From assembly GCF_900110995.1 (NCBI RefSeq), contig NZ_FOJF01000001.1, forward strand, positions 451,199 through 515,198: DNA of 64,000 bases, in the 5' to 3' direction. The stretch's first letter is position 1; each line of letters begins with the position of its first letter. The position numbers and the translations under genes are program-made. The notes below the pieces were generated by a model that saw only the letters and a program-made list of their open reading frames with translations, ran no database searches and had not been told where the DNA came from. Shown in pieces: positions 25,619 through 35,193 of the stretch. This DNA is from Chitinophaga sp. YR573. GTDB lineage: Bacteria > Bacteroidota > Bacteroidia > Chitinophagales > Chitinophagaceae.

Positions 25619-26296
25619 TTATGCCCCCTTGAAAAAATGGAAAAAGCTCTCTTCATAACTGCTGCCCAGCGGGATTTTCTGTCCGGCAACGGAAATAACC
25701 TTATTCCGTACATGCTCAATATGATTAAGAGAAACTATATAAGAACGATGTACCCTGATAAATACATCCGCTGGCAGAGAAGATAACAATGCCTTCATGG
25801 TCATCCTTATAATAACGGGTTTAATGTTCAGCACATGAATCTTCAGGTAATTATCATAGGCTTCTATGAAAAGAATATCTGTTAAAACAATTTTCACCAG
25901 TCCATAATCTATCCTCAGTACAAGGTCTTTAGGCTGTTCCAGCCGCAGGTATTTATCTGCTTTATCGATGGCCTGCTGAAAACGTTTAAAAGTAAAAGGC
26001 TTTAATAAATAATCTATTGCACTCAGGTTATAACTCTCTACAGCATACTCACTGTAAGCAGTTGTAAATATTACCATTATCTTCTGAGGAAGAGATTTAT
26101 AAAAATCTATCCCTGAAAGAGCAGGCATATTGATATCAAGAAATAGGAGATCTACAGGAGATTGTTCCAGGTATTTTAAAGCATCCTCTGTTCCTGTAAA
26201 TGTTCTTTCCAGCACAATCGTTTCCACTTTCTCACAAAATGTTTGTAATACATTTAATGCAGGAGGTTCATCATCCAAAGCAATTGCCCTGATCAT
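25619..26296 (-). CDS. LytTR family response regulator
   Basis: The 225-residue protein has a receiver domain (acidic D8-D9, phosphoacceptor D54 in LFLDINMP, conserved Lys in LLKPF at about 100) and a LytTR DNA-binding domain (about 125-222, with DILFIEAYDNYLKIH and FIRVHRSYIVSLNHI). No LytS-type kinase gene is adjacent; the partner must be elsewhere. It is upstream of the DUF3500-HupE operon on the same strand, with a 101-bp gap, so it may control those genes. No palindromic site was found in the gap. Confidence 0.92.
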   Translation of the reverse strand: MIRAIALDDEPPALNVLQTFCEKVETIVLERTFTGTEDALKYLEQSPVDLLFLDINMPALSGIDFYKSLPQKIMVIFTTAYSEYAVESYNLSAIDYLLKPFTFKRFQQAIDKADKYLRLEQPKDLVLRIDYGLVKIVLTDILFIEAYDNYLKIHVLNIKPVIIRMTMKALLSSLPADVFIRVHRSYIVSLNHIEHVRNKVISVAGQKIPLGSSYEESFFHFFKGA

Positions 26297-26349
26297 TCGC
26301 GTATAGTTATGCTTATCAGTAATATAGGACTTTTTTATGGATAATTATT

Positions 26350-27594
26350 TCATTTAATACAATCATTCAATACATCAATCCTCCCATCTATCTTTTCCGT
26401 TATTGAAAGCCCTAATAACTTCGCTACTAAAGGATACACATGTATATTTTCAAATGTAGCAATCCTGTAATGTGATTTGAATGCCGGCCCCCATGCCATG
26501 AACACCGCATTCATATTGGTAAGATTATTATCATACCCATGATGCCCCGGATATCTCTTTTTAGTTTCCTCATTCACAAACATATATCCCGCCTCTGCCA
26601 CCAGGATAATATCTCCTATCCGGTGATAAACATCTTCCAAACCATAATGCCATCTCAATGGCGTCTCATTCTTCAGATAAACGGTATAATGTGATGCATG
26701 CTGTTTCAACGAATCATACACAAATTTAACCCTCTTCTCATTATCTCCGTACAACATCATCTTTTCATTACCTCCCGCTGTGATCATATCCTTCACTACC
26801 GGGGCAACTATAATATTATGCAGGGTATCTACCGTGGTCATACCATGATCAGATACTACAATATAATTAACCGGTAAATGCAGCCTTGATACCGCAGCCA
26901 TCATCTTTCCTATACTGGCATCCACAAACTGCACAGCATCTCTTGCACTATCTGAATCAGGGCCATACTTATGCCCCTGATGATCTACTTCCGGGAAATA
27001 AAAAGTAATCAGATGCGGACGTTTCTCTTCCGGTAAACTCAACCAGTTCACCACTGTTTGTATCCGCTGATCAATACCTGTTTTCTCCTGGTAATTAAAA
27101 TAGTAAGTAGGATAAGTATGTTGTATCGCACTCTCAGAACCTACCCAGAAATAACTCGCACTCAGCATATGCTGCTGCTCCGCCAGTACCCATAAAGGAG
27201 TACCGCCATACCAGCTGCCATCTCCCACTTCTTTTTTATTGCTTACTTTATATTCCTGTTTACGTACACGATCATAAAAAGTATTATCTACAATGCCATG
27301 ATGTGCAGGATATAAACCAGTAACGATAGCATAATGATTGGGAAAAGTTAAGGAAGGATAACAGGGCTGCATAGCAGTTGCCCGCACACCGGCATCAGAT
27401 AATTCCAGTAAATTATGCGCGTTAAACTTCTCTGCATAATCATACCTGAATCCATCAATGGAAATCATGATTACATAAGACTGCCGTTGTTGGGAAACAT
27501 CATTGATCCTACCTGCAACTATATTTTGTGCTGTATCCTGGGCAAAGGTGCAGTTGGCAAGGAGAGCAAAAACTGCTAATAAATATCTTTTCAT
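26350..27594 (-). CDS. Alkaline phosphatase-family (ENPP-type) phosphodiesterase
   Basis: A 414-residue exported enzyme with signal peptide MKRYLLAVFALLANCTFAQ. Motifs of nucleotide pyrophosphatase/phosphodiesterases are visible: metal ligand D47 in ISIDGFRYDY, nucleophile T83 in SLTFPNHY, then FYFPEVDHQGHKYGPDS and VVSDHGMT for the second zinc site. It should hydrolyse phosphodiester or pyrophosphate bonds in the periplasm. I chose the ATG at 27594; the in-frame ATG 24 bp upstream lies beyond a -7 box (TATTTTTG, minus strand 27602-27609). The resulting leader would be only a few bases. Confidence 0.9.
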   Translation of the reverse strand: MKRYLLAVFALLANCTFAQDTAQNIVAGRINDVSQQRQSYVIMISIDGFRYDYAEKFNAHNLLELSDAGVRATAMQPCYPSLTFPNHYAIVTGLYPAHHGIVDNTFYDRVRKQEYKVSNKKEVGDGSWYGGTPLWVLAEQQHMLSASYFWVGSESAIQHTYPTYYFNYQEKTGIDQRIQTVVNWLSLPEEKRPHLITFYFPEVDHQGHKYGPDSDSARDAVQFVDASIGKMMAAVSRLHLPVNYIVVSDHGMTTVDTLHNIIVAPVVKDMITAGGNEKMMLYGDNEKRVKFVYDSLKQHASHYTVYLKNETPLRWHYGLEDVYHRIGDIILVAEAGYMFVNEETKKRYPGHHGYDNNLTNMNAVFMAWGPAFKSHYRIATFENIHVYPLVAKLLGLSITEKIDGRIDVLNDCIK

Positions 27595-27643
27595 GGGATA
27601 GCAAAAATAAGTCATCACCCAAAAAGATAAAATTAAATTACTA

Positions 27644-29977
27644 TTAATATACCACTCCTACCCTCAGCGCCTTTAACCCGGTTAAGCCTTGTAAATCCTC
27701 CAGTACAAGCTCTTCGAGATCATTATGCAAAATGCCCTTCTCCTGTAAATAATGGATGAACGGCAAATAGTCGTGTATATCTGCTTTATCAAAATAAATC
27801 AGCACTATTTTATCCGGTTGAGTCAGCCGTTCTTCCGTATTCCGGACATGTACTTTATCAATCCGTTTTTTAATCATCTGGTAACGGATACTATACGCGC
27901 CTTCTACATCAAACTTTCTTTCATCTGCACGGAAACCGATATTGATCACATTATTATGCACAAAGATCAATTGCGTAGTTTGTAAAGGTGTAGGCATCTC
28001 CGGTAGTAATCCATGCGTGAGTTTTGCAATCGCTGCCATGGAAGACAACTGCCAGAGACGAAGATTTTTAAGATGGAACTGATCATAGGGTCTGTCTGGT
28101 GCAATAGACTGACCAATATAAATATCATACTCTATACCATCCGTCCTGAACTTCTCAAAGTAGCAGGGATAAGGTCGTTGCAGGGTCTCCTGCTGGGATT
28201 CAAAATATTCCGTTACTGCATTATTGATCATCTGCATCGACATTTCCAGTGCCTCCCTGTTGGTTTGCAAATTACGCTCAGACAGCAACAGGTATTTATC
28301 AATAATGGTGGTAGTATTTTTATCCTGTTTTGATAAATGAGTTAAGTAAGGAATAACATCTTCCTTCACAAAAATAGTGAGGTTGTTTTCATCAGCTGCA
28401 TTCATTTGTTCCTGTCGCAGCATCTCCTTCCATTTTCCGCACTTATAGACTAACTCCTCCATCAGCGCAGAATGATCGAACTCCTGCAACACCGATAGTG
28501 TTTCCAATAATGTATTTAACAGGCCTTCAAGATCAGCAATGATGGCTTTATTCCTCTCTACAGTAGAATTTCGGATATCCACCGCGCCATACAATGGATA
28601 TACATCATTAAAACAGATAGGCGCTCTTTTAGCAGGAAGGCCTTTCTTTTTGCTATACAGATAATTCCAGGCTGCTTCATTAAACTTCCACTGCACGGCT
28701 GTTTGTATAGAAGTGAACTGTTCCTTGATAATCGATTCTATCTCCCAGTTAAATTCATCGATGTATACCTGTGATAACTGTTCTACAGCTGAAATAGCAG
28801 GCTCCAGCAATGGTAAAATACCTTCGTTGAAAGTATGGCCTTCCCAGGTATGCACACATAATACGCCTACCAGTTTATGGTTATAAAATACCGGCATCAG
28901 CGCCAGTGATCTCACTCCCAGCTTACGGAAATACTCCAGGAAAATATGCTCCTGTTCTTCCGGTGCAGTGATATCTTCAGAGAAAAAGAAACGTGGGTTG
29001 GCAGTATATCCCTTTACCTGTCGCTGAAAATCTTCTATAGATAAACGGTCTTCTCCCCATACAGAAAAAAGCACACCTGTTCCACCTTTTACATAACCAT
29101 ATACCGGTTCATCATTCACTTTTACAAAAGGGAAGAGATCAAATTCAATGTTATTATTCTTGACTATTGTTTTCAGCGATAACATCACACTTTTATACCG
29201 CTCATCTTCATTACCGGGATTACTTTCCATCTGTACTTTCTGGATATTCTGTACGGCCATACGGGCAGTGACATCCGATATCATCATCGCGGTTATTCCC
29301 CTGAAAGTAAAGAGGTCCAGCGGCAGTATATCTTCCAGTATCTCATAGCCTGCGCCATCAGTCAGTCTCGTATATAATTTTTTGAAATCGATATCTGGCT
29401 TTTCTCCTTTTACAACCACATCTATAAAGTCCACATTCATCTGTACACCATAGTACTCATGCAGACCAGTAGCCATGTTCTTAAGACCATGAAATTGTCC
29501 GGTATTAAGAGGTACCTGGAAATTATATACTTTCTTGAGAATGAGTGAATATACCATCTGCAGATCTTCCCGGCGATGAGCTTCATCTGTCTTTGGAGTG
29601 ATAGATATATCATGGTAGTCTTTCCTGGTCTCCATCAGGTCGTACAGCATGCTGGTACCGTAAAAAACAACCGGCTGCATGGGATGGCCAAGTCCCCAGG
29701 CCAGTTCATCCTCTGATGCCAATGGTGCGGAAAGGCAGAGGTATACCTGTTCAAGCAATACTTCATACTGATGGATTTCTTCCACCGGAATATCCTGGTC
29801 ATATACGTTATGGCTGTCAAACAGCGACAGGGCATTTTCATACAATGTTGCTTTAACGGTCTGTTCTTCCTCTGCTCTTTTCCTCAGATAATCGATAAAA
29901 GGCCTGAAACAGATGGTAGAATTCGCGTGTAAATGCTCAACAACGCCTCCCGAAAGGTCAAGTATAATCTTCTTCAT
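27644..29977 (-). CDS. GAF-domain protein with a cyclase-like motif
   Basis: This 777-residue protein (ATG at 29977; a TTG four codons upstream is unlikely) is soluble. The N-terminal 300 residues look helical. A GAF-like segment is visible at about 300-410 (RSLALMPVFYNHKLVGVLCVHTWEGHTF). At about 465-480 the segment YPLYGAVDIRNSTVERNKAI resembles the metal-binding first motif of class III nucleotide cyclases (F-x-D-I-x-x-S/T), but no complete cyclase domain follows. The C-terminus binds to no family I know. It may be a signalling protein that senses a small molecule. It is divergent from the serine hydrolase gene with 42 bp between start codons. Confidence 0.65.
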   Translation of the reverse strand: MKKIILDLSGGVVEHLHANSTICFRPFIDYLRKRAEEEQTVKATLYENALSLFDSHNVYDQDIPVEEIHQYEVLLEQVYLCLSAPLASEDELAWGLGHPMQPVVFYGTSMLYDLMETRKDYHDISITPKTDEAHRREDLQMVYSLILKKVYNFQVPLNTGQFHGLKNMATGLHEYYGVQMNVDFIDVVVKGEKPDIDFKKLYTRLTDGAGYEILEDILPLDLFTFRGITAMMISDVTARMAVQNIQKVQMESNPGNEDERYKSVMLSLKTIVKNNNIEFDLFPFVKVNDEPVYGYVKGGTGVLFSVWGEDRLSIEDFQRQVKGYTANPRFFFSEDITAPEEQEHIFLEYFRKLGVRSLALMPVFYNHKLVGVLCVHTWEGHTFNEGILPLLEPAISAVEQLSQVYIDEFNWEIESIIKEQFTSIQTAVQWKFNEAAWNYLYSKKKGLPAKRAPICFNDVYPLYGAVDIRNSTVERNKAIIADLEGLLNTLLETLSVLQEFDHSALMEELVYKCGKWKEMLRQEQMNAADENNLTIFVKEDVIPYLTHLSKQDKNTTTIIDKYLLLSERNLQTNREALEMSMQMINNAVTEYFESQQETLQRPYPCYFEKFRTDGIEYDIYIGQSIAPDRPYDQFHLKNLRLWQLSSMAAIAKLTHGLLPEMPTPLQTTQLIFVHNNVINIGFRADERKFDVEGAYSIRYQMIKKRIDKVHVRNTEERLTQPDKIVLIYFDKADIHDYLPFIHYLQEKGILHNDLEELVLEDLQGLTGLKALRVGVVY

Positions 29978-30019
29978 AATTCTTCGCAATACGGCCCTGA
30001 AATTAGTAAATTACCCATT

Positions 30020-31219
30020 ATGAAACGTATTATCCTCTTTTGCCTTATTATAAGTCTGGTTATCACAGGCTTTTCACAATCTTATTTCCCTCCCCGGGGA
30101 CAATGGCAGCACCGCTCCCCTGCCTCACTGGGCCTCGATTCTACTAAACTGGTGGCAGCTATTCAGTTTGCGAAAGACAACGAATCCAAAGCTGCCCGTA
30201 ACCAGGAAATTGCCCAGGCCCTGAGCTTTGGCAAAGAACCCTACAGCGATGGCGTAGGTCCGTTCTCTGAACGCGGAGACCCTACCGGTATTATCATTTA
30301 CAAAGGATATATAGTAGCAGAATGGGGAGACCCTTCGAGAATAGAGATGACGCATAGCGTTACCAAAAGTTTCCTCTCCACCGTCATAGGACTGGCAGTA
30401 GACCGCGGCCTTATCCGCAGCGTATATGATACCGTAGCGCCTTACGTCCCCCCTATAGAGGTATTCAATGCCGGCAACCCGGCTCCCGAACAACTGGGGC
30501 AGCCCACTTTACTCACCCCTTTCGCCAGCGCCCATAACCGCACGCTTACCTGGGATGTGATGCTGCGCCAGACCAGCGACTGGGAAGGTACATTGTGGGG
30601 GAAACCCGATTGGGCAGACAGGCCGGCTGGTAATGCCACTGAATGGATGACCCGCAAAAGGAATGCCCCCGGCAGTGTGTGGAAATACAACGATGTACGG
30701 GTGAATGCCCTGGCCCTGGCGGCAACAAGTGTATGGCGGCAGCCACTCCCCCAGGTACTCAAAACACTCATTATGGATTCCATCGGCGCCTCCAATACCT
30801 GGAGATGGTATGGCTACCGTAACTCCTGGATAGTACTGGACGGACAGCCAATACAGTCTGTCAGTGGTGGTGGTCACTGGGGAGGCGGGATGTTCATCAA
30901 TGCTTATGATATGGGGCGTTTTGGCCTGCTCACACTGCATAAAGGCAATTGGAAAGGCAGGCAGCTGATCTCTGAAAAATGGGTAAAACAGGCGTTAACG
31001 CCTACCATTGCCAATACGGGTTATGGCTATATGAACTGGTTCCTGAATACAGATCGTAAATTACTGCCCGATGCTCCTGCCAATGCTTTTGTCCATATTG
31101 GCAACGGTACGAACTTTATTTATGTAGACCCACAACATGATCTTGTTGCAGTTGTTAGATGGATAGAGAATAGTGAGATGGATAAAATGGTTGCACATAT
31201 CCTCGAAGCTGTTCAATAA
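30020..31219 (+). CDS. Serine hydrolase, class C beta-lactamase-like
   Basis: A 399-residue exported protein with a signal peptide (to about residue 19, TGFSQ). The S-x-x-K catalytic motif is S113-V-T-K116 and the tyrosine motif is Y223-N-D; a third HxG-like stretch, GGGHWGGGM, lies near 290. This is the beta-lactamase/DD-peptidase fold, but most such lone proteins are esterases or peptidases, not resistance enzymes. I chose the ATG at 30020 because it starts the signal peptide; the 29-codon upstream extension lies within the divergent gene. Confidence 0.88.
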   Translation: MKRIILFCLIISLVITGFSQSYFPPRGQWQHRSPASLGLDSTKLVAAIQFAKDNESKAARNQEIAQALSFGKEPYSDGVGPFSERGDPTGIIIYKGYIVAEWGDPSRIEMTHSVTKSFLSTVIGLAVDRGLIRSVYDTVAPYVPPIEVFNAGNPAPEQLGQPTLLTPFASAHNRTLTWDVMLRQTSDWEGTLWGKPDWADRPAGNATEWMTRKRNAPGSVWKYNDVRVNALALAATSVWRQPLPQVLKTLIMDSIGASNTWRWYGYRNSWIVLDGQPIQSVSGGGHWGGGMFINAYDMGRFGLLTLHKGNWKGRQLISEKWVKQALTPTIANTGYGYMNWFLNTDRKLLPDAPANAFVHIGNGTNFIYVDPQHDLVAVVRWIENSEMDKMVAHILEAVQ

Positions 31220-31282
31220 GTTCCAAATAATCAGATAATCGGATCAAATTTTGATGCAATAAATGCAGCAGAAATAAACATC

Positions 31283-32302
31283 ATGAAAACACAAGAACTG
31301 ACGGACACAACAAAGGCCATGATGGCAGGCGATAAAGGCCTCCTGGCTATGGACGAAAGTATTGCTACCTGTAACAAACGTTTTGCGGAAGCCGGTATTC
31401 CGCAAACAGAAGAGTACAGGCGGGCCTATCGCGACCTGATCGTTAACACCCCTAACCTCGGGACAGCCATCAGCGGAGCCATTCTTAGTGATGAAACGAT
31501 CCGGCAGCAGACGTTCTCCGGTATCCCCTTCGCTGAAGCCCTGAAGAACAATGGCATCGTCCCGGGAATAAAAGTAGATCTGGGTGCAGTACCCCTGGCG
31601 GGATTTCCCGGGGAGAAAGTCACCGAAGGACTGGATGGCTTACGTCAGCGTATGAGTGAGTACTACTCCATGGGTGCTAAATTTGCCAAATGGCGGGCGG
31701 TGATCATTATCAATGAACACATCCCTTCCGGAGGTTGCCTGGAAGCAAATATGCATGCGCTGGCACGGTATGCGGCTATCTGCCAGGAAACGGGCATAGT
31801 ACCGATAGTGGAACCGGAAGTGCTGATGGATGGTTCTCATACATTGGAAAGATGCCGGAAAGTAACACAGGAAGGCCTGCTGATGCTTTTCACCGAGTTA
31901 CATAATCAACGGGTAGATTTACATGGCATCATATTAAAGCCTAATATGATATTGCCGGGTAAGGATTCCCCCGTACAGGAAGATGATGAGACCATTGCAC
32001 ATACAACTATTAAATGTCTCTTGCGCTGTGTACCTGCTTCTGTACCCGGAGTAGCATTCCTTTCCGGAGGACAATCACCTCAACAGGCAACGGCACGTTT
32101 GAACACAATGCATAAACTCTACCCTTCTTTACCCTGGGCGCTTACCTTCTCTTACGCAAGAGCGGTTCAGCAACCAGCAATGGACCTCTGGGCTGGGAAA
32201 CCAGAGAATGTAGCGGCTGCGCAGCAGGCGTTGTACCATAGGGCAAGCCTTAATAGCGCTGCCCGCAGAGGGAAGTGTACAGAAGGAATGGAAAAAATTT
32301 AA
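31283..32302 (+). CDS. Class I fructose-bisphosphate aldolase
   Basis: The 339-residue enzyme cleaves fructose 1,6-bisphosphate to two triose phosphates in glycolysis, via a Schiff base. The active-site lysine is K219 in GIILKPNMILPG. Other expected residues are present: the start GKGLLAMDES-like DKGLLAMDES (about 17-26), K136 in AKWR, and E177/E179 in VPIVEPE. It is the eukaryote-like class I type, found in some bacteria. The gene is 63 bp after the serine hydrolase and ends at the edge of a palindromic repeat cluster. Confidence 0.95.
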   Translation: MKTQELTDTTKAMMAGDKGLLAMDESIATCNKRFAEAGIPQTEEYRRAYRDLIVNTPNLGTAISGAILSDETIRQQTFSGIPFAEALKNNGIVPGIKVDLGAVPLAGFPGEKVTEGLDGLRQRMSEYYSMGAKFAKWRAVIIINEHIPSGGCLEANMHALARYAAICQETGIVPIVEPEVLMDGSHTLERCRKVTQEGLLMLFTELHNQRVDLHGIILKPNMILPGKDSPVQEDDETIAHTTIKCLLRCVPASVPGVAFLSGGQSPQQATARLNTMHKLYPSLPWALTFSYARAVQQPAMDLWAGKPENVAAAQQALYHRASLNSAARRGKCTEGMEKI

Positions 32303-32465
32303 AGCTCCGTTAGGAGCTCCGTGTTTGTAGAAACAATCAATCTTCCCGATAATAGACTCCGTTAGGAGTCCCCTGTTAACTTGTTATAAATAGGGGACTC
32401 CTAACGGAGTCTACGTTTGTTGTTTAACATGTTTTCTACAAACACGGAGCTCCTAACGGAGCTTT
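32301..32465. repeat. REP/BIME-like nested palindrome cluster
   Basis: Outer perfect 33-bp arms (32301-32333 with 32433-32465) enclose inner perfect 22-bp arms (32353-32374 with 32392-32413). Each arm is itself a small hairpin with core CTCC-GTTA-GGAG or its complement, giving four copies. It fills the gap between convergent genes and may also act as a terminator. Confidence 0.85.
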
Positions 32466-32473
32466 AGTTATTC

Positions 32474-35122
32474 TTATTCCAGAGGTATATTTACCTCATA
32501 CTCCGGTATAATTCTTACACTTTGCAAAGCGGCATTCAAAGCTTTCTTCTTTGCTTCTGTATCATCAAAATATACTCTCTCCGGGGATAATAAAGGAGTA
32601 ATCTCTAATCTTAAGGATTGCCCTTCCAGATCTCCATATCTGTTTAAACCCAGTCTCCATCCTGATCCATTATTAAAATCATCAGACATCAATTCCTGAT
32701 TATAATACAAGCGCGCCTTATCTCCTGTATAACGTAAATCGAGATAAGCATTCTTCGGATAATCAGCTGGTAATTCCAGTATGTAAGATGTTTCTGTATT
32801 CTTTACATCAACGGCATCTCCAAATACAGGCGCTTTCAGCCCTTCCGTCTTTTTCAAAAAACTGGGATAAGTATAAGCATCTTTCATCAACCAGGATTGA
32901 TCTGTAACAAAAGAGACTTTATCTGCATTCAGATATTCTACATTTATCTCCGCAGCAAATGTTTTCTTACTACTATCAGCAGGAAAATCAAGCACAATAG
33001 TATTCTCCCCTTTCTGTACATAACCAGTAATATCCAGCTTATTTAAACCAGATAATAAAGGTTGATTAACCCAACGGTTATTCACCTGTACATTACATGC
33101 TCCGTAAATATTTAATGAAGCAGTTTTAATACCAGCAGGATTTCCCAAACTAAATTCTTTGATAAAAAAACGGTGATACAGATTATTCTTGGCAATAACA
33201 GACGTCTGCAACCATTTCGCGCCTTCTAAAGCCATTACAGGTCTAACACTAACACTTGCTTTCTGTGCGGGTAATGTATAATTCCGCTCTACAAAAAGAC
33301 TATCATGTGAAAGTGCAGATACTTTAAAATGATTAACAGTATCGAAGATATGCAACTGATCATCCTTTATATATAAATCCGCATCAGACACAAAGAATCT
33401 CTTCTTCCCATTTTCATTAAAAAACCATGATTGTTTAGCTTCAGCGGCAGAGAGTACTATTATCCGCTGTTCTTTATCAGCCCCACGAACGGTAATCACA
33501 CACTGCAATCCCGGTTTTAAATCCGATACAATAAATCGCCCATTCTTTTTAGTAACAGTCCCGGTAGTAGATTTCACTTCCACAGCATCAAAACAAAACT
33601 CAGGAGTTATATTCATATCCTGAATAAAAACCCAGTTGTTATCTATATGACATAACGGCTGCGCCGTAGCATACTTCAGCAATACATCTCCTACAGAAAA
33701 ATTAAAAGGCCAGATAAAAATACTGCTATCAGGAATGATTACATCCGGAAAAGAGATCGTCTCATTTGCCAGTTTAACATTAACCCCCGCACTCTTTTTA
33801 TCCAATACATTATGCCTGCAATAATTTACCTCAAACAGAAATCCTGCATTCTTATTTACTCTTACTGTATAATCCTGAGAAGAAGAAAACACCGGCACCA
33901 TAGGCGCCAGCAAATCCCCAAACTCATTTAAAAAATAATGCAAGGTCTTCACCGTATGATAACAATCATTCAATTGCCCGGACTCCCGTATCGCTGCCTG
34001 AAAATCATAAGAACTAACAGGATTCGTATTCCAATACCCAGTCTCCGATTTATTCTCTTCCATAGATGTCAACAACCCATGAGGGTTAGTCCCACCCGCA
34101 AACATATAATACCCCGGTAAGTTACTCCCGGAGCCTATCTTTGCAGTAATGATTGCCAACCCATCCAAAGGGCCAATCTGCAAACGCCTATGCTCCGTAT
34201 TCTCTATTCCCAACCCTACTTCACAAGTAAAATAAGGATAGGCGGAATAGTCGAAATAACTATCCTTCCCCTGCTTCACATCATTCCCTATATGCTCATT
34301 ATCCCTCAAAGGCGTAAAACGGAAATTCACACAATTCGTATTCCTGTTTAAATGATCTCCCCAGGGTTCGTCAGGATATGCACCCCACAAAGGAATCACC
34401 TCATTAGCAGGTACAGACCCATTCTGCCATCCGGTAACCGTATACAACGGAACATCAATACCGTACTTAAGAGCAGTCTGTTTCAACCAGCGTATATGGT
34501 CTTCCCCATTACGGCCACGCCCATACTCATTCTCTAACTGAATTCCTATCACCGGCCCACCGTCTTTATACAACAAACCTTTCATCTGCCCTGCTACATG
34601 CGCATACCAATCTTCTGCATAATGCTGATATACCGGGTCATTGGACCTATCCTGGAAATAGTTTTTCAGCAACAGCCAGTCAGGTGTTCCTCCATTACGC
34701 ACCTCCGCATGACACCACGGACCAATACGCGGATATACCCACATCCCATGCTGCTGACAAAGTTTAATAAATGCACGCAGGTCTTTATTACCATGAAAAT
34801 CAAACTGCCCCTCAATCTCTTCATGATGCATCCACAACACATAACAGGCAACGATGTTAATACCATTCGCTTTCATCTTCAATATCACATCTTCCCACCG
34901 CTCACGGGGAACACGGGAGAAATGTACCTCTCCCATCACAGGGATAACCGGCTTCCCTCCCAGCGTCATGTATAAATTATTCACCCGCAATTCCTTACCG
35001 GCAGGCCCGGGATTACCCATCTGTAATTCTCCTGTACGAATAACAGGAGCAGGAACAACCGCATTAATATTTTGTGCAAAGCTGTTATAAGAAATTAACA
35101 GCAATAAAATAAGATATCTCAT
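32474..35122 (-). CDS. Glycoside hydrolase family 35 beta-galactosidase
   Basis: The 882-residue exported enzyme has a signal peptide (to about residue 17). The GH35 barrel covers about 50-390, with GEVHFSRVPRERWEDVILKMK (in two parts), GPWCHAEVRNGG, the acid/base motif QLENEYG (E197/E199) and the probable nucleophile E301 in YFTCEVGLG. Beta-rich accessory domains follow to the C-terminus. It should release galactose from non-reducing ends in the periplasm. It is the last gene of the sigma-FecR-SusC-SusD locus; a terminator lies in front of it, so it may be made at a lower level or from its own promoter. Confidence 0.92.
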   Translation of the reverse strand: MRYLILLLLISYNSFAQNINAVVPAPVIRTGELQMGNPGPAGKELRVNNLYMTLGGKPVIPVMGEVHFSRVPRERWEDVILKMKANGINIVACYVLWMHHEEIEGQFDFHGNKDLRAFIKLCQQHGMWVYPRIGPWCHAEVRNGGTPDWLLLKNYFQDRSNDPVYQHYAEDWYAHVAGQMKGLLYKDGGPVIGIQLENEYGRGRNGEDHIRWLKQTALKYGIDVPLYTVTGWQNGSVPANEVIPLWGAYPDEPWGDHLNRNTNCVNFRFTPLRDNEHIGNDVKQGKDSYFDYSAYPYFTCEVGLGIENTEHRRLQIGPLDGLAIITAKIGSGSNLPGYYMFAGGTNPHGLLTSMEENKSETGYWNTNPVSSYDFQAAIRESGQLNDCYHTVKTLHYFLNEFGDLLAPMVPVFSSSQDYTVRVNKNAGFLFEVNYCRHNVLDKKSAGVNVKLANETISFPDVIIPDSSIFIWPFNFSVGDVLLKYATAQPLCHIDNNWVFIQDMNITPEFCFDAVEVKSTTGTVTKKNGRFIVSDLKPGLQCVITVRGADKEQRIIVLSAAEAKQSWFFNENGKKRFFVSDADLYIKDDQLHIFDTVNHFKVSALSHDSLFVERNYTLPAQKASVSVRPVMALEGAKWLQTSVIAKNNLYHRFFIKEFSLGNPAGIKTASLNIYGACNVQVNNRWVNQPLLSGLNKLDITGYVQKGENTIVLDFPADSSKKTFAAEINVEYLNADKVSFVTDQSWLMKDAYTYPSFLKKTEGLKAPVFGDAVDVKNTETSYILELPADYPKNAYLDLRYTGDKARLYYNQELMSDDFNNGSGWRLGLNRYGDLEGQSLRLEITPLLSPERVYFDDTEAKKKALNAALQSVRIIPEYEVNIPLE

Positions 35123-35135
35123 AAAGATTAATCGA

Positions 35136-35177
35136 TAAAAAAAATCCCTTAAGCAATCAGAAGATTACTTAAGAGAT
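35136..35177 (-). terminator. Terminator or attenuator between susD and the GH35 gene
   Basis: On the minus strand a 15-bp stem with wobble pairs (35163-35177 with 35144-35158), AGAA-type loop, then a run of eight or more T. Confidence 0.8.
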
Positions 35178-35193
35178 CTCTTGTGTTAATGTA

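Noticed and set aside
30125-30940. Overlapping reverse frames in the serine hydrolase gene
   Set aside because: They arise opposite GC-rich codons of an enzyme with intact motifs and have no support of their own.
30020-31219. Beta-lactamase as an antibiotic resistance gene
   Set aside because: The fold motifs are present, but lone class C-like serine hydrolases of this kind are mostly esterases or peptidases, and no resistance context is visible.
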